From Gordonia rubripertincta (lineage in GTDB: Bacteria > Actinomycetota > Actinomycetes > Mycobacteriales > Mycobacteriaceae): a DNA stretch of 64,000 bases. Positions 43,101 through 52,323 of this stretch are shown one piece after another. Made by a program: the position numbers and the translations under genes. The stretch lies in NCBI RefSeq assembly GCF_038024875.1, contig NZ_CP136136.1:248001-312000 (forward strand), read 5' to 3'. How positions within the stretch are numbered: position 1 is the first letter of the stretch; every line of letters starts with the position of its first letter. The notes beneath the pieces were generated by a model that saw only the letters and a program-made list of their open reading frames with translations, made no database searches and was not told the DNA's origin.

Positions 43101-44365
43101 GCCGAGCTGCCGACCGGCGTGATCGGGATCGAGCGACCTCGATCGACGAACTCGAAACTCGCGCCGCCGCTGAACCGGGCGATGGCGACCTCGCCGCTCT
43201 CCTTCCGCGCGGTGTCCGACGTGACGATCCGGATCTCAAGCGCATCGTCGTTCACGACGGCACCCTCGACGCTCAGGTACGGGCTCACCGCGGTGGCCGC
43301 GGCCTGCAGCGGTTCCAGATGATCCGGCGTGAGGATCGACACCCACCCGCCGTCGGTCATGGCATCGGACTTCCGTGGCACCCGCACGACGACGGTGTCG
43401 CCGTCGGCAGTCGCGGTCACACCGGTGTACTGCGCCGGCCCGAAGCACGGATGCAGGGCCAGCACCTGCGCCAGGCCTTCGGCGTCGGTCGACAGGCCGA
43501 GGGCCGCGCGAATCCGATCGGCGGCGAGACCGGCGATCCCGATCAGCTGCTTACGGAAGATCTCGACCACCTGATCATCGCTCTCCGCATAGCGCCGCAG
43601 GCTGATCAGGAAGCCGAGGGACAGGAGCTGATGTTGCAGCGCAACCTCTTCGGCGATCCGCACCAGCGCCGACGTCGACCACTCCGCGAACTGCAGATCT
43701 TCGACGAGCGGGCCCCGGTAGTCGACCCAGCCGTCGGTCGACGACGCGTCGATCACGGACAGTTCGATCTGGCCGGCGCGTGTCCCGAACATCTCCTCCG
43801 CGTCCGGCGGAAGGGGCAGTTCCTCGCGGTCCGGTTCGATGGTGACCGTCCACTCGCAGTGCGGGGTCCGGTCGACGGGGCGCCGAGGTGGCCGGTGCAC
43901 CGGTCGGATACGCGCTCGACGGTTGGTCGCGATGGCGGTCGCGTCGAAGGTCGGGTCCTCGATGTCGTGGCACATCGTCGTGACATAGTCGTCGCCGAGC
44001 GGCTCGACGTCGAGGAGTGCGCCGCAGTGGTCGAGGACGAACGAGCCGTGGTACTTGTCGTCGACGCGGTACCGGAAGTCCATGAACTGCGGCGGCGCAC
44101 CGATGTCGAGCTGGAGACATTTGAACATGTCCTCGACGCCGTCGCCGTCGACGCCGAACACGGTCCGGACGCGGCTCGTGTAGACCGGGCTCGCGGCCAT
44201 CCATTCCTCGATGGCGATCCGGCCCATCACATCTCGTCCGAAAGCACTGATGAGATGCGCCATCCCGCTGCGGTCGATCATCTGACCGGACAGCAGCAGT
44301 TCGGGGACCAGGACGGCGAGCTGCGCCTGACTCAGACCTTGATAGGTCGGGGCTGTGGAAGTCAT
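43097..44365 (-). CDS. Unknown 422-aa protein in the CYP51 operon
   Basis: No family recognised. The protein starts with a helical region (LSQAQLAVLVPELLLSGQMIDRSG), has a possible metal-binding set of His/Cys (FVLDHCGALLDVE, MCHDIEDPTFD) around residue 115-145, and ends with a beta-rich domain. It contains no membrane segment or signal peptide. It lies 6 bp after the NTF2-like gene and overlaps the SDR, so it is clearly co-expressed with CYP51 and its ferredoxin. M. tuberculosis, from memory, has an alcohol dehydrogenase at the corresponding place. Its role is open. Confidence 0.75.
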   Translation of the reverse strand: MTSTAPTYQGLSQAQLAVLVPELLLSGQMIDRSGMAHLISAFGRDVMGRIAIEEWMAASPVYTSRVRTVFGVDGDGVEDMFKCLQLDIGAPPQFMDFRYRVDDKYHGSFVLDHCGALLDVEPLGDDYVTTMCHDIEDPTFDATAIATNRRARIRPVHRPPRRPVDRTPHCEWTVTIEPDREELPLPPDAEEMFGTRAGQIELSVIDASSTDGWVDYRGPLVEDLQFAEWSTSALVRIAEEVALQHQLLSLGFLISLRRYAESDDQVVEIFRKQLIGIAGLAADRIRAALGLSTDAEGLAQVLALHPCFGPAQYTGVTATADGDTVVVRVPRKSDAMTDGGWVSILTPDHLEPLQAAATAVSPYLSVEGAVVNDDALEIRIVTSDTARKESGEVAIARFSGGASFEFVDRGRSIPITPVGSSA

Positions 44366-44371
44366 GTCAGG

Positions 44372-44917
44372 TCACCAGAACGCGACCGGCGCCTTGCCGA
44401 AGTCGTACCACCCCGGCAGGTTTCCCGGCGCCGCCTTCTCCACGCGCTTGAGCATGCCCTCACTCATGGCGTTGTTCTGCATCATCTCGATGAACAGTGC
44501 GGAGACGTTGCCGTAGTCGAAGAAGTCGCGCTGCCAGGAGAACTGGAAGTTGCCGCCGTACTTGAACCAGCTGCCCTGGATGCCCTCCAGCGCATAGTGG
44601 CTGCCGTCCTCACGGGTGCCCTCGTAGATCTGCTTCCAGAGGCCGATCATGTCGCCGGTCTTCTCGTCGATGACCCATGCCTGATACGGGTACTCCCACC
44701 CCTCGAGGCCCTCCATCTCCTGGCCGAGTGCCAGTTCGCGGATCTCGTCGCGACCCACGGCCATGAAGTCCTTCTTGGGGCCGTAGTTCCAACCGTAGGT
44801 GGCGTCCTCGGTGTAGAACTCGGCGAGCGGCTTCCAGTCCCCCGCCTTCTCCGCCTCGATGTTCGCGGCCAGCCACCGCTCCTTCATCTCTTCCAGTTCC
44901 GCACGGTCAAAAGACAT
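44372..44917 (-). CDS. NTF2/SnoaL-like protein (Rv0762c-type)
   Basis: 181 aa, matching my recollection of Rv0762c, which sits beside the ferredoxin and CYP51 genes in M. tuberculosis. The NTF2-like cone fold is suggested by YTEDATYGWNYGPKKDFMAV, WVIDEKTGDMIGLWKQIYEG and WFKYGGNFQFSWQRDFFDYG. Start ATG 44917 has GGTGG upstream; a GTG at 44932 overlapping the ferredoxin stop is the alternative. It may bind or isomerise a steroid, but no catalytic residue can be assigned. Confidence 0.82.
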   Translation of the reverse strand: MSFDRAELEEMKERWLAANIEAEKAGDWKPLAEFYTEDATYGWNYGPKKDFMAVGRDEIRELALGQEMEGLEGWEYPYQAWVIDEKTGDMIGLWKQIYEGTREDGSHYALEGIQGSWFKYGGNFQFSWQRDFFDYGNVSALFIEMMQNNAMSEGMLKRVEKAAPGNLPGWYDFGKAPVAFW

Positions 44918-44928
44918 GTGTTCCACCT

Positions 44929-45126
44929 TCACTCGTCATCTTCGATGAGACGCAATGCTTGCGTCGGGCAGTACTGCACGGCGGCCTCGACCTCGGCACG
45001 CCGGGATTCGTCGGGATTGGTGTCGAGGATCTCCACGTGGTCCGTCTTCGCGGCGAAGACGCCGGGGGCCTCCAGCTCGCACATGCCGTGCCCCTGGCAC
45101 AGATCCAGGTCGACCTCGATACGCAT
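44929..45126 (-). CDS. 3Fe-4S ferredoxin for P450 (Rv0763c-type)
   Basis: 65-aa ferredoxin with Cys10, His13 and Cys16 in CQGHGMC and Cys53 in YCPTQAL. The His replaces the second Cys, leaving three ligands for a 3Fe-4S centre, as in P450-linked actinobacterial ferredoxins. The start overlaps the CYP51 stop (TGATG). It is the electron donor for CYP51 and perhaps for the second P450 of the operon. Confidence 0.93.
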   Translation of the reverse strand: MRIEVDLDLCQGHGMCELEAPGVFAAKTDHVEILDTNPDESRRAEVEAAVQYCPTQALRLIEDDE

Positions 45127-46493
45127 CAGCGATCCTGGCGCTTACGGTAGGCAACGCGGCAGGGCTGCTGCAGCTGAACGACCATCTTCGAGTGGTCGTT
45201 CTGGTAGGTCTCCGCGGGCTGCAGCATCTCGAACTCGTAGTTCTGGAACAGAACCGAGAAGATCGCCTTGAGCTGCATGATGGCGAATTGCGCACCGACA
45301 CAGCGGTGACGACCTGCACCGAACGGGATCCAGGTCCAGCGGTTGACCAGATCTTCCTGGCGCGGCTTGTCGTATCGGTCCGGGTCGAAGGTGTCGGCAT
45401 CCGGGAAGTCCTCGGGCAGACGATTCGAGATCGCCGGCGACACCGCGATCGACTGGCCGGCGGCGATCTCGTAGTCCTCGACGTGGAAGTTCTTCTGCAC
45501 CACGCGCATCAGGATGATCAGCGGCGGGTGCAGGCGCAGCGCCTCCTTGAGGGCGTTCTCGAGCTGCGGCATCTGCCGGGTGTGCGCGAACGTGTACTCG
45601 GGACGTTCACCGTCCGGGGTGTCGCCGTAGATCTCGTCGAGTTCGTCGTAGACGCGCTGCATGTAGTCCGGGTTGCGCAGCAATTCGATCAGCGTCCACG
45701 CCGCGGTGCCCGACGTCGTGTGATGGCCGGCGAACATCATCGAGATGAACATGCCGGTGATCGTGTTCGCGTCGAAGCCGACCTGGACGAGCACGTCCAT
45801 CAGGTCGCGATCTTCCTTGTCCTCGGTCGGATTCGCAATCCGCTCGTCCATCACACCTTGGATGAACTCGACGAGCTCGGCACGCGCCTCGTCGCGCTTG
45901 CGAAAGCTCTCGATGTCGGCGTGATAGTCGACGTAGGCGATCGGGTCGGTGCCCTTCTCCAGGTCGTGGAACAGATGGGCGATGTGCCCGTTGAGCCGCT
46001 CGCGGAACTTGCGGCCGATCAGGCACGCCGACGAGGTGTACAGAGTGAGTTCGGAGAAGAAGTCGAGGAGATCGATCTCCCCCTCGTCACCCCACTCGGC
46101 GATGATGCGTTCGGCCTCGTTGGGGATCGTCACCGCATGTTGCTTCATGTGGGCGCCCTTGAGGGCGGAGTTGTGGATCGCCTTGGAGCGCTCCTCGGGA
46201 CTCGCGTCGAACACGACGCCCTCACCGAACACCGGGGTCATGAACGGGTACGCGGCCGCCTGGTCGAGGTCTTCTTCAGGAGCCCGGAAGAACTCCTCGT
46301 TGGCCGCGGCCCCGGACACCAGGACCACCTCACGGTCGGCCAGCTGGAACAGGCCGACGTCGCCGCATTCCTCCCGGACGCGCCAGAACAGCGAGATCGG
46401 GTCGGAGGCGAGTTCGTCGAGATGTCCATGTTCGCCCTCGCCGCCCGATACCCGCGGCGGCTTCTTCAGGCCTGATTCGGTGATCGCGGTCAT
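45126..46493 (-). CDS. cyp51: CYP51 sterol 14-alpha-demethylase
   Basis: 455-aa P450. YPFMTPVFGEGVVFDASPEE (B-C region), GMFISMMFAGHHTTSGTA (I helix, CYP51 signature with HT), KEALRLHPPLIILMR (K helix) and WTWIPFGAGRHRCVGAQFAI (haem loop) match the CYP51 family closely. The enzyme removes the 14-alpha-methyl group from sterols. It is flanked by a 3Fe-4S ferredoxin downstream and an SDR upstream, all overlapping. ATG 46493 overlaps the SDR stop. By recall the order equals M. tuberculosis Rv0762c-Rv0766c. Confidence 0.95.
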   Translation of the reverse strand: MTAITESGLKKPPRVSGGEGEHGHLDELASDPISLFWRVREECGDVGLFQLADREVVLVSGAAANEEFFRAPEEDLDQAAAYPFMTPVFGEGVVFDASPEERSKAIHNSALKGAHMKQHAVTIPNEAERIIAEWGDEGEIDLLDFFSELTLYTSSACLIGRKFRERLNGHIAHLFHDLEKGTDPIAYVDYHADIESFRKRDEARAELVEFIQGVMDERIANPTEDKEDRDLMDVLVQVGFDANTITGMFISMMFAGHHTTSGTAAWTLIELLRNPDYMQRVYDELDEIYGDTPDGERPEYTFAHTRQMPQLENALKEALRLHPPLIILMRVVQKNFHVEDYEIAAGQSIAVSPAISNRLPEDFPDADTFDPDRYDKPRQEDLVNRWTWIPFGAGRHRCVGAQFAIMQLKAIFSVLFQNYEFEMLQPAETYQNDHSKMVVQLQQPCRVAYRKRQDR

Positions 46494-47326
46494 CGATCGG
46501 TCCCCTTGTCCTTCGTCGACTCTGGTTCTGCTGGTGTCTTGCCGGAACTCCGGTCGCGGGGGACGGCCCCTTCGGCCTCCACCTCGACCGCGCGCATGTG
46601 GGCGCCGCGCGGCATGGTGACCATGGCCGCGACGGCGAGCGCGATGTGGTGTGGTTCGAGGAAGTTGCCGTGCCGCGCCAGACCGTGCTTGATCCAGTCG
46701 TTGAGCATGTCCTCGGTGGTCTTCGGGTCGAGGTTCATGCCCATGCCGGTCAGGGTCTGTCCCGGCCGGACGACGCCCGCACGCACGCCGGTGCCCTCGA
46801 GTTCGAGCTGGATGGTCGCGACCAGACCGTCGATGCCCGACTTCGCGGCCACGTAGGCCGACGACCAGGGCCGCGGATGGAGCACGACGTCGGAGCCGAT
46901 GAAGACGAAATCGCCTCGCGCACGGTCGATCATGCCACCGATGACCGCGCGGTAGATGCGGTAGGCGCCGGTGAGGTGGATGTTGACCTGGTCGGCGAAA
47001 TGCTCCGGGCTCGTCTCGTAGGAGAGTCCGACCGCGAGGTCGCCGGCGCCGGCGACCACGATCTCGAGTTCACCGAGCGCCGCCTCCGCCTTCGCGACAC
47101 AGTCGATGACCGACTGTTCGTCGGTCACGTCGAGCGGCACCGCGACCGCTTCGCCACCCGCCGCGATGATCTTGTCGGCCAGCTCCTGGAGCTTCTCGAC
47201 GCGTCGTGCCGCGAGGGCCACCGGATGACCGGCGGCGGCAAGGTGTTCGGCGGTTGCCGCTCCGATGCCCGACGACGCTCCGGCGACGAGGACCGGTCGG
47301 CGTTCGGGATGAGGACGAAAAGCCAT
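46490..47326 (-). CDS. Short-chain dehydrogenase (Rv0765c-type)
   Basis: 278-aa SDR. NAD motif AGASSGIG, Ser in FIGSDVV and Tyr/Lys in YVAAK. The NNAG motif is replaced by VAGAGD. The C-terminus is Pro/Lys/Glu-rich (residues 255-278). The start overlaps the P450 stop (TGATG) and the stop overlaps CYP51 (ATGA). A 3-keto or hydroxysterol substrate is inferred from its place. Confidence 0.86.
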   Translation of the reverse strand: MAFRPHPERRPVLVAGASSGIGAATAEHLAAAGHPVALAARRVEKLQELADKIIAAGGEAVAVPLDVTDEQSVIDCVAKAEAALGELEIVVAGAGDLAVGLSYETSPEHFADQVNIHLTGAYRIYRAVIGGMIDRARGDFVFIGSDVVLHPRPWSSAYVAAKSGIDGLVATIQLELEGTGVRAGVVRPGQTLTGMGMNLDPKTTEDMLNDWIKHGLARHGNFLEPHHIALAVAAMVTMPRGAHMRAVEVEAEGAVPRDRSSGKTPAEPESTKDKGTDR

Positions 47327-48570
47327 CAGCGCACCGTCACTTTCACGGGGAGTTCGGCGAAGCCGCGCACGTTGACCGAATGCACCCGGACCGCCCTGTC
47401 CATGTCGATGTCGACCGCGCGGATCGACCGGATCACCTCGCCGAGCCCGATGTTGGCCTCCAGGCGGGCGAGATGGGCGCCGAGGCAGAAGTGCGCACCG
47501 AGGCCGAAGCTCATCAGTGCCTGCCCGTTGTCGCGCCCGATGTCGTACTTGTCGGCGTCCGGACCGAAGACCTCCTCGTCGCGGTTCGCCGAGCCGACGA
47601 GGAGGAGCACGCGGTCGCCGGCCGGGATGACGTGATCGCCGTACGGAGCGTCCTCGACCACGCGACGCACCACGATCTGCGTCGAGTTGTCGTACCGCAG
47701 AGTTTCTTCGGTCCACTGCGGGACCGCGAGCTCGGGATCGGCGAACACCTTGGCCAGCTCGTCGGGATTGCGCCAGCCCCAATACAGGGCGTTGGCAAGG
47801 AGTTTGGTGGTCGTCTCGTTGCCCGCGACCACCATCAGCACCATGAAGCCGACGATCTCGTCCTCGGTGAGCTTGATCTTCTCACCGGTCTCGTCGTCGT
47901 CGATCTCCGCCTCTATCAGCGCCGAGACCAGGTCCTCGCCGGGGTTCCGCCGCCGGTCGGCGATGAGTTCCGAATAGTACTTGTGCAGTTCGATGTACGC
48001 GTAGATCGCGGCCTCGGGGATGTCCAGGACGCCGTCCTCGCGGTGCAGCAGCAGATCGGACTGGTGACGCAGGTGGGTGCGGTCGGCCTCGGGGACGCCC
48101 AACAACTCGGAGACCACGTCCATCGGCAGGAGCGCGGCGAAGTCGTGGACGTAGTCGAACTCGCCCATGTCGAGGCACTTGCTCCAGTGCTGGTGGGTCA
48201 GCGCCGTGATCCGGCCGGTGAGGTCGTTGACCCGGCGCGGCGTGAACCCCTTCGACACCAACTTGCGGATCCGCATGTGCTTCGGGTCGTCCATGGCGAG
48301 GAAGGACATCGACTTGTGTGCGTCGGGCCCGTACGCCGAGGGGTCCATCGACACGCCCCAACTGTTCGAGAACCGTTGCACGTCACGGAATCCCGCGCGG
48401 ACGTCGGCGTGGTTCGCCAGCGCCCAGAAATTCATCTCGGCGTTGTAGTAGACCGGCGACTCCCGGCGGAGCCGCGCATAGGTCGGATACGGATCCTCGT
48501 GAAAATCGTAGGCATACGGGTCGAAGGGGAGCGCCCGCTCCATCCCCGGCACCGATGTCGTCTCGGTCAT
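47326..48570 (-). CDS. Cytochrome P450 (CYP123-like)
   Basis: 414-aa bacterial class I P450. I helix VVAGNETTTK, K helix EETLRYDN and haem loop FGLGAHFCLGAHLAR are intact. The position between TetR and the SDR/CYP51 pair and the overall length fit M. tuberculosis Rv0766c (CYP123). ATG 48570 overlaps the TetR stop (TGATG); a GTG at 48573 is the alternative. Substrate unknown. It probably uses the operon's ferredoxin. Confidence 0.87.
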   Translation of the reverse strand: MTETTSVPGMERALPFDPYAYDFHEDPYPTYARLRRESPVYYNAEMNFWALANHADVRAGFRDVQRFSNSWGVSMDPSAYGPDAHKSMSFLAMDDPKHMRIRKLVSKGFTPRRVNDLTGRITALTHQHWSKCLDMGEFDYVHDFAALLPMDVVSELLGVPEADRTHLRHQSDLLLHREDGVLDIPEAAIYAYIELHKYYSELIADRRRNPGEDLVSALIEAEIDDDETGEKIKLTEDEIVGFMVLMVVAGNETTTKLLANALYWGWRNPDELAKVFADPELAVPQWTEETLRYDNSTQIVVRRVVEDAPYGDHVIPAGDRVLLLVGSANRDEEVFGPDADKYDIGRDNGQALMSFGLGAHFCLGAHLARLEANIGLGEVIRSIRAVDIDMDRAVRVHSVNVRGFAELPVKVTVR

Positions 48571-49151
48571 CACTTCTCCATCAGTAGATGTGCTGCGGCA
48601 ACTAGTCTTTCGGAGGTCTGCTCGTAGGTCATGTGGCCCATGCCGGCGTAGACGAGGCCGCCGGAGTAGATCATCTCCAGGGCGTCGAGCAGCGGCCCGG
48701 GATTCTCCGGATCCACCTCGAGTGCGGCGGCGAGGCGCCGGCGGATGAACACACCGATGCGTACGCGGAGGTGCTCTACGTCGGGATCGGTACCCAGCAG
48801 CGCGACGGTGACCGCACCACCGAGTTGCCCCTCGCCGGCCACGACCAGCGCGACCTCGCGGAGCACCTGGGCGACCCGCTCAGCCGGCGTCGCGGCCGGG
48901 TCGGGCTCGGAGACGCCCGCGGACAACCGGCGCCAGAAGACCTCGGCCACCAGGTGACTCTTCGACGAGAAGTAGGTGTACGCCGTGGCGGGCGCGACGC
49001 CCGCGAGCTTGGCCACCGAGCGCACGGTGAGGCCGTCGAATCCCTCGGCATTCAGCACGTCGACCGCCGCGTCGGTGAGCCGCGCGACCGTCTCAGCCTG
49101 CTGCTGTGTCAGGCGGCGACGTGTGGATTCCTGGGACACGGGGCTGGACAT
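48570..49151 (-). CDS. TetR-family regulator (Rv0767c-type)
   Basis: 193-aa TetR protein. Helix-turn-helix at about residues 25-70 (FDGLTVRSVAKLAGVAPATA followed by YTYFSSKSHLV). It is the first gene of the minus-strand CYP51 operon and diverges from the aldehyde dehydrogenase operon across 64 bp, so it may control both. Start could also be GTG 49160. Confidence 0.86.
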   Translation of the reverse strand: MSSPVSQESTRRRLTQQQAETVARLTDAAVDVLNAEGFDGLTVRSVAKLAGVAPATAYTYFSSKSHLVAEVFWRRLSAGVSEPDPAATPAERVAQVLREVALVVAGEGQLGGAVTVALLGTDPDVEHLRVRIGVFIRRRLAAALEVDPENPGPLLDALEMIYSGGLVYAGMGHMTYEQTSERLVAAAHLLMEK

Positions 49152-49182
49152 GTGAGCCACGCTACACTAGGTTTGAACGCGA

Positions 49183-49201
49183 GTCCAGACACCTGTCCAG
49201 A
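49183..49201. promoter_or_regulatory. Direct repeat GTCCAGA between the TetR and ALDH genes
   Basis: GTCCAGA occurs at 49183-49189 and 49195-49201, 12 bp apart, directly before the ALDH ribosome site. It is a candidate binding site for the divergent TetR. Confidence 0.35.
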
Positions 49202-49215
49202 TGGAGTTCCAGCTC

Positions 49216-50682
49216 ATGCCCCTTCGCCCCGAATCCGCGTCGGATCTGTTGATCGACGGCAAACTCACCCCCGGTAGCGGCGGTGTCTTCGACGTCGTCA
49301 ACCCCGCGACCGAGGAGGTCATCGGGCAGGCCGCCGAGGCCACCGCCGCCGACATGGACGCCGCTATCGCCGCCGCCCGCGCCGCCTTCGACACCACCGA
49401 CTGGTCACGCGACCACGCCTTCCGCGCCCGCTGCCTGCGCCAGCTCCGCGACGCCCTGCTCGCCCATGCCGACGAGTTCCGGGAACTGACGATCGCCGAG
49501 GTCGGCTGTCCCTCGTTCCTCACCCACGGCCCACAGTTCGAGGGTCCGGTCACCGATCTCGGTTACTTCGCCGACCTCGCCGAGAGCTACGAGTGGACCC
49601 GCGACCTGGGCACGGCCGAGCCGATGGGCCTGAAGAATCATCGCGAACTACGGTCGGAGGCCGTCGGCGTCGTCGGCGCGATCACCCCGTGGAACTTCCC
49701 GCATCAGATCAACTTCGCCAAGATCGGGCCCGCGCTCGCCGCGGGATGCACCGTTGTTCTCAAGCCCGCCCCCGACACCCCGTGGTGTGCCGCGCTCGTC
49801 GGCAAGGTCGTCGCCGAGGAGACCGACTTCCCGCCGGGCGTTCTGAACATCGTCACCTCGACCGACCATCGGCTCGGCGAGCAGCTCAGTACCGACCCCC
49901 GCGTCGATCTCGTCTCCTTCACGGGTTCCACCGCGACCGGCAAGAAGGTGATGGCCGCCTCCTCGGAGTCGCTGAAGAAGGTGTTCCTCGAGCTGGGCGG
50001 CAAGTCCGCGTTCATCGTGCTCGACGACGCCGACATCGGTTCGGCCTGCGCGATGGCCGCGTTCAACGTCGTAACCCACGCCGGTCAGGGGTGCGCCATC
50101 ACCACCCGCCTGGTGGTGCCGCGCAGCAGGCTCGACGAGGCGATCACCGCGACCCGCGACGCACTGGCCGGTCTGCCGGCCGGCGACCCGACGAGCTCGG
50201 GCACCATCTGCGGGCCGCTGATCTCCGAGCGTCAGCGTCAGCGCGTCGAGTCCTACATCGAACTCGCCAAGCAGGAGGGCGGGACGATCGAGATCGGCGG
50301 GGGTCGCCCGACCGACAAGCCCACGGGCTTCTTCGTCGAGCCGACGCTGATCTCCGGACTCGACAATTCGGCGCGCGTCGCACAGGAGGAGATCTTCGGG
50401 CCGGTGCTGGTGATCATCGCCCACGACGGCGACGACGACGCGATCCGCATCGCGAATGACTCCCCCTATGGATTGTCCGGCATGGTCTACGGCACCGACG
50501 AGGACCGGATCAACAAGGTGGTCAACGGTGTTCGCACCGGGACCATGGGCGTCAACGGCGGCATCTGGTACTCCGCAGATGTTCCGTTCGGCGGCTACAA
50601 ACAGTCCGGCATCGGCCGCGAGATGGGAGTCGCGGGATTCGAGGAATACCTGGAGACCAAGGCCGTCGCCCGGCCCGCCTAG
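49216..50682 (+). CDS. Aldehyde dehydrogenase (Rv0768/AldA-type)
   Basis: 488-aa NAD-dependent aldehyde dehydrogenase. PWNFPHQINFAKIGPALAAG, SFTGSTATG, Glu in LELGGKSAF, Cys in GQGCAITTR and FGGYKQSGIGREM are present. ATG 49216 follows GGAG by 9 bases and is preferred to ATG 49201. It is the first gene of a plus-strand operon with an SDR, a hydroxyisobutyrate-dehydrogenase-like protein, a CMD protein and a hydrolase. Confidence 0.92.
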   Translation: MPLRPESASDLLIDGKLTPGSGGVFDVVNPATEEVIGQAAEATAADMDAAIAAARAAFDTTDWSRDHAFRARCLRQLRDALLAHADEFRELTIAEVGCPSFLTHGPQFEGPVTDLGYFADLAESYEWTRDLGTAEPMGLKNHRELRSEAVGVVGAITPWNFPHQINFAKIGPALAAGCTVVLKPAPDTPWCAALVGKVVAEETDFPPGVLNIVTSTDHRLGEQLSTDPRVDLVSFTGSTATGKKVMAASSESLKKVFLELGGKSAFIVLDDADIGSACAMAAFNVVTHAGQGCAITTRLVVPRSRLDEAITATRDALAGLPAGDPTSSGTICGPLISERQRQRVESYIELAKQEGGTIEIGGGRPTDKPTGFFVEPTLISGLDNSARVAQEEIFGPVLVIIAHDGDDDAIRIANDSPYGLSGMVYGTDEDRINKVVNGVRTGTMGVNGGIWYSADVPFGGYKQSGIGREMGVAGFEEYLETKAVARPA

Positions 50683-50704
50683 TACCCACACAGAAAGCAG
50701 GACA

Positions 50705-51445
50705 ATGAGTTCCAAGCGTTTCGAGAACAAGACCGTCATCGTGACCGGGGCCGCGGGCGGTATCGGTGAAGCCTATGCGCGGGCACTGGCCGCGGAGGGC
50801 GCCAACGTCGTGGTCGCCGACCTCGCCGACGAAAAGGGCAAACAGGTCGCCGCCGACATCGGTGGTCTGTACGTCAGCACCGACGTCGCCGACGAGGAGT
50901 CGGCGAAGGCTCTCGCGCAGGCGACGGTCGACGCCTACGGTTCGATCGACGGCCTGGTCAACAACGCCGCGATCTACGGCGGCATGAAGCTCGACTTCCT
51001 CATCACCGTGCCGTGGGACTACTACAAGAAGTTCATGAGCGTGAACCTCGACGGTGCGCTGAACGTGACCCGCGCGGTCTACCCGCACATGACCAACGGC
51101 GGCGGCGCCATCGTGAACCAATCCTCGACCGCCGCTTGGTTGTACAGCGGTTTCTACGGCCTGGCGAAGGTCGGCGTCAACGGCCTGACCCAGCAGCTCG
51201 CCACCGAGCTCGGCGGCCAGAACATCCGCGTCAACGCCATCGCACCCGGCCCCATCGACACCGAGGCGACGCGCACGACGACCCCCAAGGAGATGGTCGC
51301 CGACATCGTGAACCGACTGCCGCTCAAGCGGTTCGGCACGCCGGAGGATCTCGTCGGGATGTGCCTGTTCCTGCTGTCCGACGAGGCCGGTTGGATCACC
51401 GGGCAGATCTTCAACGTCGACGGCGGGCAGGTCATCCGGTCATGA
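50705..51445 (+). CDS. Short-chain dehydrogenase (Rv0769-type)
   Basis: 246-aa classical SDR. TGAAGGIG at residues about 14-21, NNAA, Ser in NQSSTAAW, Tyr/Lys in YGLAK and DGGQVIRS at the end. ATG 50705 follows AGCAGGAC. The stop overlaps the next start (ATGA). Substrate unknown. Confidence 0.9.
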   Translation: MSSKRFENKTVIVTGAAGGIGEAYARALAAEGANVVVADLADEKGKQVAADIGGLYVSTDVADEESAKALAQATVDAYGSIDGLVNNAAIYGGMKLDFLITVPWDYYKKFMSVNLDGALNVTRAVYPHMTNGGGAIVNQSSTAAWLYSGFYGLAKVGVNGLTQQLATELGGQNIRVNAIAPGPIDTEATRTTTPKEMVADIVNRLPLKRFGTPEDLVGMCLFLLSDEAGWITGQIFNVDGGQVIRS

Positions 51446-52323
51446 CCGAGGACAACCCGGTCCGCCTGGGGTACGTCGGCCTCGGCAACATCGGTGGCCC
51501 CATGGCCGCCAGCCTGGCCGCCTGGCCGGGCGGGCTCACCGTGTTCGACCTGTCCGACGAGGCGATCGCCAAGGTCGTCGACAAGGGCGCGAAGGCGGCC
51601 GGATCGCTCGCCGAACTCGCCTCCGGCGCCGACATCATCGGGATCTGCGTACTGAACGACGAGCAGGTCCGCTCGGTGGTCGCCGGTCCCGACGGCCTCT
51701 TGTCGACGGCCCGCCCGGGCACCATCATCACCGTCCACTCGACCATCGGCCCGGACACCGCGATCGATCTCGCGGGACAGTGCGCCGGACGGGAGGTCGT
51801 CCTGCTCGACGCCCCGATCTCGGGCGGCGCGATGGGCGCGGCGTCGGGACGGCTGGCGATCATGGTCGGCGGCCCGCGCGACGCCTACGAGAAGCTGAAG
51901 GAGCCGTTCCGGCTCACGTCGGACATGCTCGTGCATGCGGGAGACGAGGTCGGTGCGGGCACCAAGATGAAGCTCGCCCGCAACCTCCTGCACTTCATCT
52001 CGTTCACCGCCACCACCGAAGCGGCTCGTCTCGCCGAGGCCGCCGGCCTCGACATCGCCAAGCTGGGCAAGGTCGTTCGGCACACCGACGCCGTCACCGG
52101 CGGTGCCGGCGCGATCATGCTGCGCGAGACCACGGCGACACTCGACGCCGACGATCCGTGGTACGGAATCTTCACCGGCGTTCGTACACTGGGCGAGAAG
52201 GACCTGTCGCTGGCACTCGCACTCGCCGACGACCTCGGCGTCGATCTGCCCCTCGGCCAGATCGCACTCCGCGAGCTGGCCCCCGGACTCGGTGTCCCCC
52301 ATCTCGAAGGAGAAACCGCATGA
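51442..52323 (+). CDS. 3-Hydroxyisobutyrate-dehydrogenase-family oxidoreductase (Rv0770-type)
   Basis: 293-aa beta-hydroxyacid dehydrogenase. NAD motif LGYVGLGNIGGPMA, substrate motif DAPISGGAMGA, catalytic Lys in GTKMKLARNLL and a C-terminal KDLSLALALADDLGVDLPL block. Start overlaps the SDR stop and end overlaps the CMD start. The substrate is a beta-hydroxyacid, not more precisely known. Confidence 0.9.
   Translation: MTEDNPVRLGYVGLGNIGGPMAASLAAWPGGLTVFDLSDEAIAKVVDKGAKAAGSLAELASGADIIGICVLNDEQVRSVVAGPDGLLSTARPGTIITVHSTIGPDTAIDLAGQCAGREVVLLDAPISGGAMGAASGRLAIMVGGPRDAYEKLKEPFRLTSDMLVHAGDEVGAGTKMKLARNLLHFISFTATTEAARLAEAAGLDIAKLGKVVRHTDAVTGGAGAIMLRETTATLDADDPWYGIFTGVRTLGEKDLSLALALADDLGVDLPLGQIALRELAPGLGVPHLEGETA

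Noticed and set aside
43319..46475. Large plus-strand frames opposite the CYP51 operon
   Set aside because: Shadows of overlapping, recognised genes.
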